A DNA stretch of 64,000 nt from NCBI GenBank assembly GCA_003615045.1, contig ML014128.1:62001-126000 (forward strand), read 5' to 3'. The notes beneath the pieces were generated by a model. It was not told the DNA's origin and searched no databases. It saw only the letters and a program-made list of their open reading frames with translations. Numbering within the stretch: the stretch's first letter is position 1; each line of letters opens with the position of its first letter. Positions 31,599-40,632 of the stretch are shown here, piece after piece. The position numbers and the translations under genes are program-made. This DNA is from Caulochytrium protostelioides. Lineage: Eukaryota; Chytridiomycota; Caulochytriomycetes; Caulochytriales; Caulochytriaceae.

Positions 31599-34500
31599 TT
31601 AACCAAGGCGCCGCGTCCGGTGGGACATCCGGAGCCCCGTCGAGGGCGGCGCCGCGGCCGCCACCGCCGCCGCGGCCGCCGGATGGTCGCCGGGCCGCGC
31701 GGCGTCTACGAGCCCCGCGCGGCGCGGGAGGTCGCCGGACCGCCGCGCCGCCGCCATCGGCGTCAACGCCGTCTGCGGCCGCATCCGCTTGCGCAGGCCG
31801 TTCCCGGCGCCCAGCGCGAGCTCGGGCACGGCACCGGCAGCCGGCGGCGGTCCCGCCGCCGGCACGTCCAAGAGCGGCAGCGCGGCCCACGTCGGCGCCG
31901 CGGCGGCGGGTGCTGCGGCCGTCCCGGCGACAGGCACAGGCAGCCGCCGCTGGCGCCCCGAGCGGCGCAACGGCTCTGCGGCGGCGGCCTCGGCGGCCTC
32001 GGCTTGCGCGATCCGCGCGTCCGCACGGTCCAACGCCTCGAGCACCCGGCGCCGGCGCTTGCGCGCGGCGTCGGGACCGGCCGCCGCAGGCCGCGTGACG
32101 GCGATCGGCGTCGCCGTGACGGAGACGTGCGCGGCGGACGCCGGCGCGCTGCGGCGAACCGGCCGAGCAGCCGGCCGAGCGGCGGCCACCAGCGGCGCCG
32201 GCGCGGGGCGGCGCAGCACGGCCAGGGCGGCGGTCGCCGCGGCGCGACCGGAGCGCGTGGTCGGCGCCGCACGAGCGACAGCGGCCGCGGGCGGCGTAGG
32301 CGACGCGGCGGGCGAGGGCGTGGCCGACGCCGGGGCCGACGCCGAGGCCGACCGTGAACCGGCGCGGGTCGACCGGCGCACGGCCGCCGTGGGCGTCGCG
32401 GGGGCGGAGCCAGGCCCGGCTGGCACGGACGCCGCGGCCGCTGTTGACGTGCTGATGAAGGAATCTAGAGGCCCGCGGCGGGCCCCCGCAGGCAGCGGCG
32501 GCGGCGGCGGCGTCGTGGCCGGGGACGGCGCCGCCGAGGTCTCCGACGACGTCGAGACGTTCGTCCACGAGGCCATCGACGCCGCGGCGCGCCGCGCGCT
32601 CCGCGGCGGGCTCAGGCTGGACCCCCGGAGCGGGCTCGAGGGCCGCAGGAAGCCCGCGTGCGCCAGCGGCCGGCGGTGCGGCGAGGGGCTGCGGGAGCGC
32701 AGCAGCCGCTGGGCTCGCGTCGCGGTCGGCGCCGCGACGGGCGCCGCGGGATCGCCCGCCGCCGCGGCCGCCGCGCCCTCGCCGTCGCTCGAGGAGATGT
32801 CGGGCGCGGGCGACAAGGACGACGTCGAGACGGAATCCGCTTTCATGCGCGCAAACTGTGACCGAGACCGAGACCGGCCCCGCGCGGCGGGCGGCCGCCA
32901 TGCCGCCGCCGCCGCCGCCGCCGTCGGCGCCGTTGCTTCCGGCAGGGACGCGGCCGGTGGGGGTGCCGGTGCCGGTGGGGCAGCGGCCGCGGCGGGCGCG
33001 GGCCCAGCGCTGTCGGCCACGTCGAGCGCGTCCAGCTCGAGATCCGAGTCGACAAAGTCCGTCGGGTAATCCGACAGCGGCGAGCTGGGGACGTCGCTGT
33101 CGCTGCCGTGGCCGCTGCGCGCGGCGTCCGAGACGAGGACTTGGCGCAGCGGATCGCTCGCGGGCCCGCGGAGCACGCCGGCCAGCGGCGCCCGCGCCGG
33201 CGACGCGCGCTGCGAGACGGACCCGGCCTGGCGGCGCGGCAATGGCGGCGAGACCGCGGCTGGCGCCGGCGCCGCCGACGGTTGGGTCCTGGCAGACCGA
33301 GTCGAGACCGGAGCGGCCGAGGCCGCGGGTGTTGACGGGGCGGGACGAGAGACCGCCGCGCGGGCGTCGGCAGCGGCCATGCGTCGGCGGGCGTTGGACT
33401 CGGCGCGGGCGTGGGCGCGCCGCGCATCGGCTTCGGCCTTCTTGGCCCGCAGTTCTGCTTTTTTGTCGGCCGCGGCGGCGACGTGGACTGCCGCTTGGCG
33501 GGCTTCGCGGGCCGCCAGGAGGGGCTCGCGGTTAACGTAGCCGGGCGGGTCGCCGTAGTGGAAAAGGACGTCCAGCTCCAGCAGGCGCGGATGCAGCATG
33601 TCGCCGACGCGGGTAATGGCCATCGCGGCCGCCGCATCGCGGGCGTGATTCACGAGCGCCGGCAGCGCCTTCATGATGCGCACGGCGAGCCGCGCATACG
33701 GCGTGCTTTCCTTGTTGTAGAGCCGCGCGTTCTGGCAGATCTGCAGGACATAACCCTCCATCGCATCGAGGGTCTCGACCTGCATGGCGTCGATCATGCC
33801 CTTCAGTGTCTGGAAATCCATCGGATGTGTGATCACGTCGTAGTAGTCCGGGACCTCCGCCGCCGAGACGGGGTAAGCAAAGAACCCGCGCGTGTCCAGC
33901 TTCACGACGGCATGGTAGATTTGCTCGATTAGCCGCTGCATGGGGTTCAGGGCGCGCAGCACATAGGCTTCCTGGATGCGCACGCGCTGGGCCTTCTTTT
34001 TCTCGCGCCGCAGCACTTGCGTCAGGATCGTGCGCAGGCTCTCCATGCCGGACCGCCAGCGCGACAGCGCCGCGTGGCGTTTCGCCTTGGCGTCCTCGTC
34101 CTGCATCAGGTCCGTCGCCGACGCCGTCCACGGCTCCAGATGGAGCCGCTTGAGCAGGGGCGCGCCGCGGCGCGCGAGCCGCTTGAGGGCCCAGTACCGG
34201 CAGACGGCGACCACCGCCGCGGGCTGCCGCGCGACCTTGGGAAACAGCTCGGCGACGTCGTGGACCACGCGCTCGAATCCCAGCTGCGGCATCGCGACGG
34301 ACGGCTGGTCCGTGATGTGGCGGCTGTACGCGAGCGCCGATTTGCGGGTCACCGCGGCAGCGGCGGCGGCGGCGGCCGTGGGCGATGTGGCGCCGCCGGA
34401 GCCGGCCGCGCCGCCAGGCACGTGCTTGGGGCAGTATGCGCGCAAGACCATGTCGCCGGTCGTGGGCGAGACTTTCATCTTGAGGTGCTTGCGGTTGGCG

Positions 34501-37226
34501 CAGGTGACGTGGAACGCGTTGTAGCAATGCTTGTTGCTGCACTGGATGCATGCGCCGTGGCGGCGGTGGCAGAACATGCAGAGCAGGCGCCAGCGGTCGC
34601 GCGTGATGTTGCTGACATCGATGGGCTCCATAAAGACGACGTTCGCGACGACGACTTCGGGGATCCAGTTCGCACAGACCAGGTGGGCCCAGGCGTTGGT
34701 GTCCGTGCGCTTGAAGGCACCGCCCTCGTTCGGACACAGGATGCACGACACAGGCGCCTCGGGCGAGGTCATGCATTTCCGGCAGAGCCACGGGCCCTCC
34801 GGGATGTACGGCACGCCATAGCAATCCTGGTGGACCGCGAGGTTGCAGCCGTCGCAAAAGACAATGGCGTTGCTGTTCTCGCACTCGCCGTCGTCACACA
34901 CCGCGCAGTTGATGTCTTCCGGGTACGGGATCGCGTCGATGGGGTGTTTCGCGACTTTCTTGTTCAGGTCAAACCAGATCTTTTCGCAGCGGTCCATCAC
35001 GGTCTCCATGAGGGTCTCCGAGATCTGGTAGACCTCGCCCGACCAGCCGCGTGCCGCGTGCCGCGCATTCGTCGCCACGAGCCACTGGTAGTCCTGGTCG
35101 TCGAGATCATACTCGACGCGGCGTGCCAGCTCGTCTTCATGCGGCTCCATCCACCGGTTGTACGCGAGATGCCGCGAGGAGACCCGCGGCGAGCCGTCCT
35201 GCGGGGTCTGCAGCACGCCGCCGCGATGCGGCGTCGGCCGCGCCGTCATGCTGGACCAGTGCGGCGTCGCCGTGACGGGGGTGGCCGCCGCCGTGGCTGG
35301 GTTTGCGGGCGCGCGCGACGGCGTCACGGCCGCCGTGGTCGGCGTGGCCGACGCCTGCTCGTCGCCGGTGCCGTCAGCCGCCGTGGGCGCCGTGGGCGTG
35401 GGCAGCGGTAACGGCGCGGACGCCGACGCCGCCGACAGCGCGTCCGGCGGCGACGTCAGGACGGACGACGCCGAGAGCTGCTGAGCGTGGTGGAGCTGCA
35501 GCAGACGCGCGTTCAGGTCGCCGAGTGGCGCCGCGGCGAGGGCGCGCTCGTGTGGCGCCAGGCGGCGCGAGACGGGCTTCGGCAGTTCGCCTTTCATCAG
35601 CAAGATCGGGAGCGGGGGCAGCGCCGCCTGCGGCGACAGGATGAACCCCGTGGCAGATGTCGACGGCAGTGGGGGCCGTGGCGACGGCGGGCACGGCGGG
35701 CGCAGCAGGCGCGGGGACAGCGGCGGCGACGAGGGCGATGTGGGGAAGAGCGGCGGCGATGGCGGCGCGGCGGCGGTCGCGGAAGGCGACCCACACGACG
35801 TATACACCGGCAGCGGCATCCGCGTCGTCAGCCCGGGGAAGATGTCGCCGATCGCCTGCTCTTCGGGCGGGACCTGGTCCTCGGGCGGCGTCTGGACACT
35901 GTCGGCGGTGGAGGCCGCGGACCGCGCCGAGGCGACGCTGCCTTGAAACGAGGCGACCTGCTTGAGACCCGCGGGCCGCGGATCCGGCGTCGCCGACCGG
36001 GGGTCCTTGGGCGTCTTCAGCGCCTTCGGGGTCTTGGACGTCTGATGCGCAGCGGCCCGGCGGTCGCCATCAGAGTAGAGCGCGGAAGCGGGCCCGGCGC
36101 TGGCCGTGGACGGCGACGGGCGGGGGCCGCGGGAGGCGGTGATCGCGCTGGATGCCGAGCGGTGAGTGTGGCGCATGGCGGACCGAGACGGCGGCGCCGG
36201 CGAGAGGCCGAGCGCGGCGCGGGCCGTCCGCGTCATGAGGCGGCGGCCGGACGCGCCGTGGCTCGACGGCGCGGGCGGCGGCGGGGAGGACGCGTGCGGT
36301 CGTGGCGCAGGAGCCCGCGACGGCGGCGGCGATGCGTCGTCCTCGTCGTCACTGAGCACGACGCGAGGCCGCCGTCGCGCCGCAACAAGGGACGGCGCGG
36401 TCGAGTGCGGGGCGGCCATCCCGCTATCGACCACCTCGTCTTCCTCAAACGACGACGACGTCGTCGTCGTCGTCATCCCTGTCACCGGGCGGCGAGGCCT
36501 CGGCGCAATATCGTCGTCGTCGTCGTCGTCGCTGATGGAGACAACGGCGTCGGACGGCGGGCACGGCAGCGACGGCGGGAGCGACAGGCGTAGCGGCAGC
36601 GTCGTCGCGGTCCGCGGGAGCGCATCCGGCGAGCCGTCGGCGTCCGCATCCGACGGGTCGTCATCGTTGACGGCGGGCGCAGCGGCGTCAGCAGGAGGCA
36701 ATATCCCGTTGCCGTGCGACGGCAGCCATTGGGCCAGAAACCCGTCATGAAGACTGACGCGCCCATGGGCCTCGCGCGTGGTGAGGTTGCCGGTCATCCT
36801 GCCGGCGCCAGCGATGCTTGCGGGCGCGGCGCCAGCCAGCAGCAGCGGCTGGCGGCGCCCCGAGGAGCAGCGACGGCCGCTGCTGACGGCACTGCTATCG
36901 GCACTGCTATCGGCACTGCGGCGCTCGATCGGTTCAGGTGTGGCGCTGCCGAGGGGCAACGACGGGGTGTGGGGCGATGCGGAAGGCGGAGAGCTCGTCG
37001 CCGACTCGAACTCGGCCGTCGTGGGGGCTGATGGAAGATCATCCCTTTCCCATCGCCGCCGCGCCGGCGAATGGGAGACGGGCGCCGGGGACGCGGGGAC
37101 GGTAGCGTCCTCGCCGCCATGGGCGGCGGCGGCATGGGCGTCGGGAAGCCGCGGCGCGGTCACGGCATACGGCGTGTTGGACGAGGGGTGGGACGTGACG
37201 GCCGTGGGGGTGATCCGGCGTTTCAT
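31599..37226 (-). CDS. NTO1: NTO1/BRPF family PHD-bromodomain protein (NuA3 subunit)
   Basis: Nto1 and animal BRPF proteins are scaffold/reader subunits of MYST acetyltransferase complexes (NuA3; MOZ/HBO1) that acetylate histone H3. In the 1,875-residue product the order is: a disordered N terminus with Ser/Pro/Asp runs (1-690); an enhancer-of-polycomb-like segment (about 692-765, EYDLDDQDYQWL); PHD finger 1 (about 774-825, CAVCDDGECENSNAIVFCDG); zinc knuckle plus extended PHD (about 828-940, CILCPNEGGAFKRT ... CFCH-type HGACIQCSNKHC); and a bromodomain (about 1095-1200, FAYPVSAAEVPDYYDVI, then NARLYNKEST with the acetyl-lysine Asn). No PWWP domain is seen, as usual in fungi. The roughly 675-residue Ala/Pro/Arg/Ser-rich tail makes it more than twice the yeast length (748). 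Start at 37226 is the first ATG in frame; the N terminus is unconserved, so the exact start is uncertain. Confidence 0.93.
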   Translation of the reverse strand: MKRRITPTAVTSHPSSNTPYAVTAPRLPDAHAAAAHGGEDATVPASPAPVSHSPARRRWERDDLPSAPTTAEFESATSSPPSASPHTPSLPLGSATPEPIERRSADSSADSSAVSSGRRCSSGRRQPLLLAGAAPASIAGAGRMTGNLTTREAHGRVSLHDGFLAQWLPSHGNGILPPADAAAPAVNDDDPSDADADGSPDALPRTATTLPLRLSLPPSLPCPPSDAVVSISDDDDDDDIAPRPRRPVTGMTTTTTSSSFEEDEVVDSGMAAPHSTAPSLVAARRRPRVVLSDDEDDASPPPSRAPAPRPHASSPPPPAPSSHGASGRRLMTRTARAALGLSPAPPSRSAMRHTHRSASSAITASRGPRPSPSTASAGPASALYSDGDRRAAAHQTSKTPKALKTPKDPRSATPDPRPAGLKQVASFQGSVASARSAASTADSVQTPPEDQVPPEEQAIGDIFPGLTTRMPLPVYTSCGSPSATAAAPPSPPLFPTSPSSPPLSPRLLRPPCPPSPRPPLPSTSATGFILSPQAALPPLPILLMKGELPKPVSRRLAPHERALAAAPLGDLNARLLQLHHAQQLSASSVLTSPPDALSAASASAPLPLPTPTAPTAADGTGDEQASATPTTAAVTPSRAPANPATAAATPVTATPHWSSMTARPTPHRGGVLQTPQDGSPRVSSRHLAYNRWMEPHEDELARRVEYDLDDQDYQWLVATNARHAARGWSGEVYQISETLMETVMDRCEKIWFDLNKKVAKHPIDAIPYPEDINCAVCDDGECENSNAIVFCDGCNLAVHQDCYGVPYIPEGPWLCRKCMTSPEAPVSCILCPNEGGAFKRTDTNAWAHLVCANWIPEVVVANVVFMEPIDVSNITRDRWRLLCMFCHRRHGACIQCSNKHCYNAFHVTCANRKHLKMKVSPTTGDMVLRAYCPKHVPGGAAGSGGATSPTAAAAAAAAVTRKSALAYSRHITDQPSVAMPQLGFERVVHDVAELFPKVARQPAAVVAVCRYWALKRLARRGAPLLKRLHLEPWTASATDLMQDEDAKAKRHAALSRWRSGMESLRTILTQVLRREKKKAQRVRIQEAYVLRALNPMQRLIEQIYHAVVKLDTRGFFAYPVSAAEVPDYYDVITHPMDFQTLKGMIDAMQVETLDAMEGYVLQICQNARLYNKESTPYARLAVRIMKALPALVNHARDAAAAMAITRVGDMLHPRLLELDVLFHYGDPPGYVNREPLLAAREARQAAVHVAAAADKKAELRAKKAEADARRAHARAESNARRRMAAADARAAVSRPAPSTPAASAAPVSTRSARTQPSAAPAPAAVSPPLPRRQAGSVSQRASPARAPLAGVLRGPASDPLRQVLVSDAARSGHGSDSDVPSSPLSDYPTDFVDSDLELDALDVADSAGPAPAAAAAPPAPAPPPAASLPEATAPTAAAAAAAWRPPAARGRSRSRSQFARMKADSVSTSSLSPAPDISSSDGEGAAAAAAGDPAAPVAAPTATRAQRLLRSRSPSPHRRPLAHAGFLRPSSPLRGSSLSPPRSARRAAASMASWTNVSTSSETSAAPSPATTPPPPPLPAGARRGPLDSFISTSTAAAASVPAGPGSAPATPTAAVRRSTRAGSRSASASAPASATPSPAASPTPPAAAVARAAPTTRSGRAAATAALAVLRRPAPAPLVAAARPAARPVRRSAPASAAHVSVTATPIAVTRPAAAGPDAARKRRRRVLEALDRADARIAQAEAAEAAAAEPLRRSGRQRRLPVPVAGTAAAPAAAAPTWAALPLLDVPAAGPPPAAGAVPELALGAGNGLRKRMRPQTALTPMAAARRSGDLPRRAGLVDAARPGDHPAAAAAVAAAAPPSTGLRMSHRTRRLG

Positions 37227-37262
37227 TGAGCCGTGGCAACGGCGGCGGTGGGAACGAGCACG

Positions 37263-37267
<5 letters not shown>

Positions 37268-37315
<48 letters not shown>
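37268..37315 (+). repeat. (CAG)16 microsatellite
   Basis: Sixteen perfect CAG triplets end 42 bases ahead of the NTO1 start codon position, so they are CTG triplets in the NTO1 promoter or 5' leader. On the plus strand they would code for Gln or Ser runs, but the plus-strand frames around them show no family similarity, so I treat the tract as non-coding. Confidence 0.9.
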
Positions 37316-37317
<2 letters not shown>

Positions 37318-39539
37318 CCGGCAGCGACGACAGCGACAGCGGCCAGGACTGCAGAAGGTCAGCCCGTGCGCCGTGCCCCCGTGCAGACCGCCGAGTCCGA
37401 GTTCATACGCCGCAGGACACAATGACCCCGTTCGAGACGCTCAGCGTCTGGAAGGTCGACCTCAGGGTCGAACGTGCCAAGGGAGGGACGCGCCTCCGCC
37501 GGATGCCGCGCCGCGTCGGCGTGACTGCGATCGGCGAGACCACCAAGGGGGCGCGGCGCCTGAAGAGGAAGGCGTCAGGCGCGGCGGGGGGTCGGGGGCG
37601 CTGTCCGTGTCGTCGGTTCGTTAATCCGCCCGCGCAGATCGCTCGATCGGCAATGATCGCCAGCGGGGCTTGGGGCGGCCGAGAGGCCCGCCGACAGGCC
37701 CGCCGAATGGCGCCGCAAGGACCCGTTGGGTACCGTGAGGCCGTGCGGCGGCGTGATACCGAGACGGCGTGCTCATTCATTCACCAACAGGCGAGCTACC
37801 GCGGGCTGACGCAGGACCACGCGGGATGGACGGGGCGCCGGAAGAGGCGACGCGATCGCGGGTCGAGAGGGACGGGCGTATCAGAAAGCTCAGCCGAGAG
37901 CCGAGACGCGAATGGCGCCGTCGCGTCGTGAAGTCAGGCGTCGGCCGATTCAGCATGCGCGGAGGTCTGGCGAGCGTGGCGATGCCGAAGCGATTCGATA
38001 GGGAGCTTCCAATGTTCCAATGTTCAAGCGATGCCGCGAATCTCAGGGGCCAAGTCCAAGCACAGCCGAAAAAATAAAGAAAAAGGGAAAAAACAAAAAG
38101 GGGACACCCGTGGGTATTTCCCAGTCGCTGAATGACGCGACGGAACCACCCCGCGTATACCACCCCACGACCATCAGGCAGCGCCTACTTTCCTCGCATG
38201 TGACACGCATCGCTCGCCACCAACGGGCAAGGCCCGGCACGGTCGATGCCGGCGGAGAGCCTATGGCGGAGAGCGCCATGGCGCACGAGGTCCGGCACAC
38301 GGAGTCCGCATTTCGTCGCTCCACGTTGAATGGGGGATGGAGGCGACGAGGGCGTCACGGGCGCCGGGGGCGACACGACCGCGGGGCTTGGCATGCTTGT
38401 TTGTTCCGCAGGCCGAGCCTTCGCGGTCTTTCTTGCGGATGCTGCGGGAAGCGTACGGAGGGGCGGTCGTCGCGCCGACGCCGCCGACGCCTCGACGGCG
38501 GCCGCCATGGCGCGGTGGCGCAAGTCGTAGCGGTGGGGTGGCCCACCAAGCCCCCAGCCCCGCGTCGGTCTCGCGAGTGCTGCCGACGCGTCGTCTGCCT
38601 CACCGGTCGGTCTCATTGGTCAGTCTCATGGGGCAGTTTTGGCGCTGTCTCAACGCGGTTATACCCAACCGTTGGGGTACCAGCACACGTGCCAGTGAGC
38701 CATGGCGGCGATCCCATCGTCTGCTCTCCTCCGCGGCGAGGGCAGGCGACCCGGCTGCGGTGGGGTGTGGCGGCCGCCGTTGGCAAGCGCCCTTGGCGTG
38801 GAGGGGAAGGGGGTGTGCACAAGGGTCGAGCAGATGGCCAGCCACGGTGGCGGCGGCATGAGCGGCACCGAGCTGGGGCAGGAGGATGGAAGAGAATGAG
38901 GTATGCGTTGAAAGAGGAAAAAAGACGATGATCTGATATATGGTCATGCACAAAATGAATTAGAGACATACTTTTAGGAGACTATTTCAGCAATGGAGAG
39001 CGAGCGCCTCGTGATCGCCGTCGTTGGCAAAAAGCGAATGCCGAGAACGTAATGAGCGAAAAACGAAAATGCAAACCTGCCAAAAGAGACACGGAGGATT
39101 TGAAGATTGTCAACAGAAAAGAGACAGAATGCGTGTGAAGCAAGACTCAGCGGCAAACTTGGGACTGCTTGGGACTGCTTGCTTGCTGATATATTCTTGC
39201 GACTCGGCGGCAAACTTGAGTGTGCCATCGCTGACCTTGAAAAGTATGGAGTCATGTATACCTACTGCGAGCAACTGCCCGGTCGTCTCGCGCTTTTTGG
39301 AGCAACTTCCATGTCTTCTCCCGCAGGAGTCGACGAATGCATCTGGATTCAATCTCGATTCAATCGGATGAACACCGTCGGGCGGCGGCCCGTGTCTTCC
39401 ATCTGCAGCAGCATCCACCTGTTCTCGCAACTGCAATAGTCGCGGGTGTCGTGGCCTTTCCCATCCATCTCACCGAATACGACATGTGTCAAGGTGTCGA
39501 CGAACGTGTCCGGGGCGCCTCGCTGAGCCCCCCTATTCT

Positions 39540-39872
39540 TTAATCGTGGGATGTCTCCAGATGCGCGTTATTCTGAGCAAGCAGCTCTTCCATTGCGATT
39601 CGAATCGTGAGTTTCTTCACAAGATAGTTGCGCGAAATGGGATCACCTGGAAAAAATATGCGAAACACTTGTTGCAGTAGCCGCAGAGGGACTTTGCTCT
39701 GACGATAGAGCCGCACCAGGATGATGCAGGCAGCATGCGTTTGCAGCTTCTGCAGTCGCAGCGCGTTGAAAATTTCAGCAGGCATGGTGAAACGGATGGT
39801 GTGTAACAGCATCCGCGGGGATGGGTTCCCGAGGAGTTCGGAGTACTGCTCGACATTGTCCATGTAGCTCAT
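39540..39872 (-). other. Unassigned 110-residue frame in the AT-richer block
   Basis: I do not recognise this product. Unlike the Arg/Pro-rich accidental frames elsewhere, its composition is ordinary: it begins MSYMDNVEQYSELLGN, continues with an amphipathic stretch (LLHTIRFTMPAEIFNALRL) and ends among charged residues. The next upstream minus-strand frame holds the gypsy reverse-transcriptase relic. It may be part of that or another dead element, or chance. A small orphan gene cannot be excluded. Confidence 0.25.
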
Positions 39873-40009
39873 GATGGTTGTTTCCTACAATAGATCGAGC
39901 GTCTCAATCGTAGCGCAGACGTCCTCAGTACCCCGCATTTTGGCTTTGGGGGGAAAATGATGGATAAGGGAATAAAGGAATCGAAAGGTAGAGAGGACAG
40001 AGACGGGGC

Positions 40010-40330
40010 CCAGTGAGCCTAGGAGCTCAAGGGTTTGAATGCCCATGCCATGACCAGAGGAGGCAATCTGGTCTGATATCAATATTTGTGTCCATGATCC
40101 GGAAGGTCGCAGAGGCGTTGGTCAAGCCGAACGGCATGGCGCGAAACTGCCAGTGCTCGCCGTCGCGAAATGTGCACGCTATTTTCGGGCGATCGACCGG
40201 AATGATCAGGATTTGCAGGTATCCTGACAGGACCTCCAGTTTGGTGAACCAGCGCTTGGTAACGCGTCTCGCACGGTATCCTTACGGGTTGTCGCGCCGA
40301 GTCAAGTCTCGGTCTCGGTCACACCAGCAG
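40010..40330 (-). mobile_element. Decayed Ty3/gypsy-type reverse transcriptase fragment
   Basis: Reading the minus strand from 40248 to 40078 gives a continuous piece of a retrotransposon reverse transcriptase: FTKLEVLSGYLQI (canonical FTKLDLxSGYxQI), then CTFRDGEHWQF and the strongly diagnostic MPFGLTNASATF. Beyond 40078 a degraded counterpart of the YLDDI catalytic box (ISDQIASS) appears in a shifted frame, and upstream of 40248 the frame meets a stop codon (TAA) within about 45 bases. The metal-binding Asp pair is therefore lost. No long terminal repeats, protease, RNase H or integrase could be recognised nearby, so this is a small relic of a fungal LTR element, not an active copy. Confidence 0.85.
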
Positions 40331-40632
40331 GGTTCCACCCTTGTCATCCCAGGAGGAGAACCGATCGTGGACACTTTAATTGCATCAGTGCTGATGCGCC
40401 TACATCGTATGATTTATTTACGCCATCAAGCTAATCAAGTAATCAATTCCCATTGCAATCGTCTGTGGCCAACGTCAGGCACCAAGCCAGCGATTCTATC
40501 TCTATGTAGTACAAAGCTTTTAACAAGAGCCATGCCCTTCTGTTTATTTTCGGCTTACGTTCATATTCAGATCATTTATCGGAGATCATGATAGGGTATT
40601 TCTTTCTATACGGTGTTGGTCGCCGGACCGAT

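Larger units (their letters stand above)
37227..40632. other. Large intergenic region between NTO1 and YEA4 with repeats and transposon remains
   Basis: From left to right: the (CAG)16 tract near the NTO1 start; GC-rich sequence with accidental frames to about 38930, broken by an A-rich stretch at about 38070-38100; then from about 38930 to 40620 a block distinctly lower in GC than anything else this long in the window. That block holds a decayed Ty3/gypsy reverse-transcriptase fragment (minus strand), an unassigned minus-strand frame at 39540-39872, and an 18-base near-direct repeat (39144-39161 and 39201-39218, one mismatch). No intact gene is supported. Confidence 0.6.

Noticed and set aside
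31278-33535. Several long plus-strand frames opposite the NTO1 tail
   Set aside because: They mirror the Ala/Pro/Arg-rich disordered tail; repeats of Gly/Ala/Arg only.
34017-35411. 464-residue plus frame opposite the NTO1 PHD/bromodomain region
   Set aside because: The minus strand carries the zinc-finger and bromodomain signatures; this is its shadow.
37233-37931. 232-residue plus frame with a poly-Ser run (or poly-Gln in the next frame) from the CAG tract
   Set aside because: No similarity outside the repeat; it begins inside the NTO1 leader and is best read as a microsatellite.
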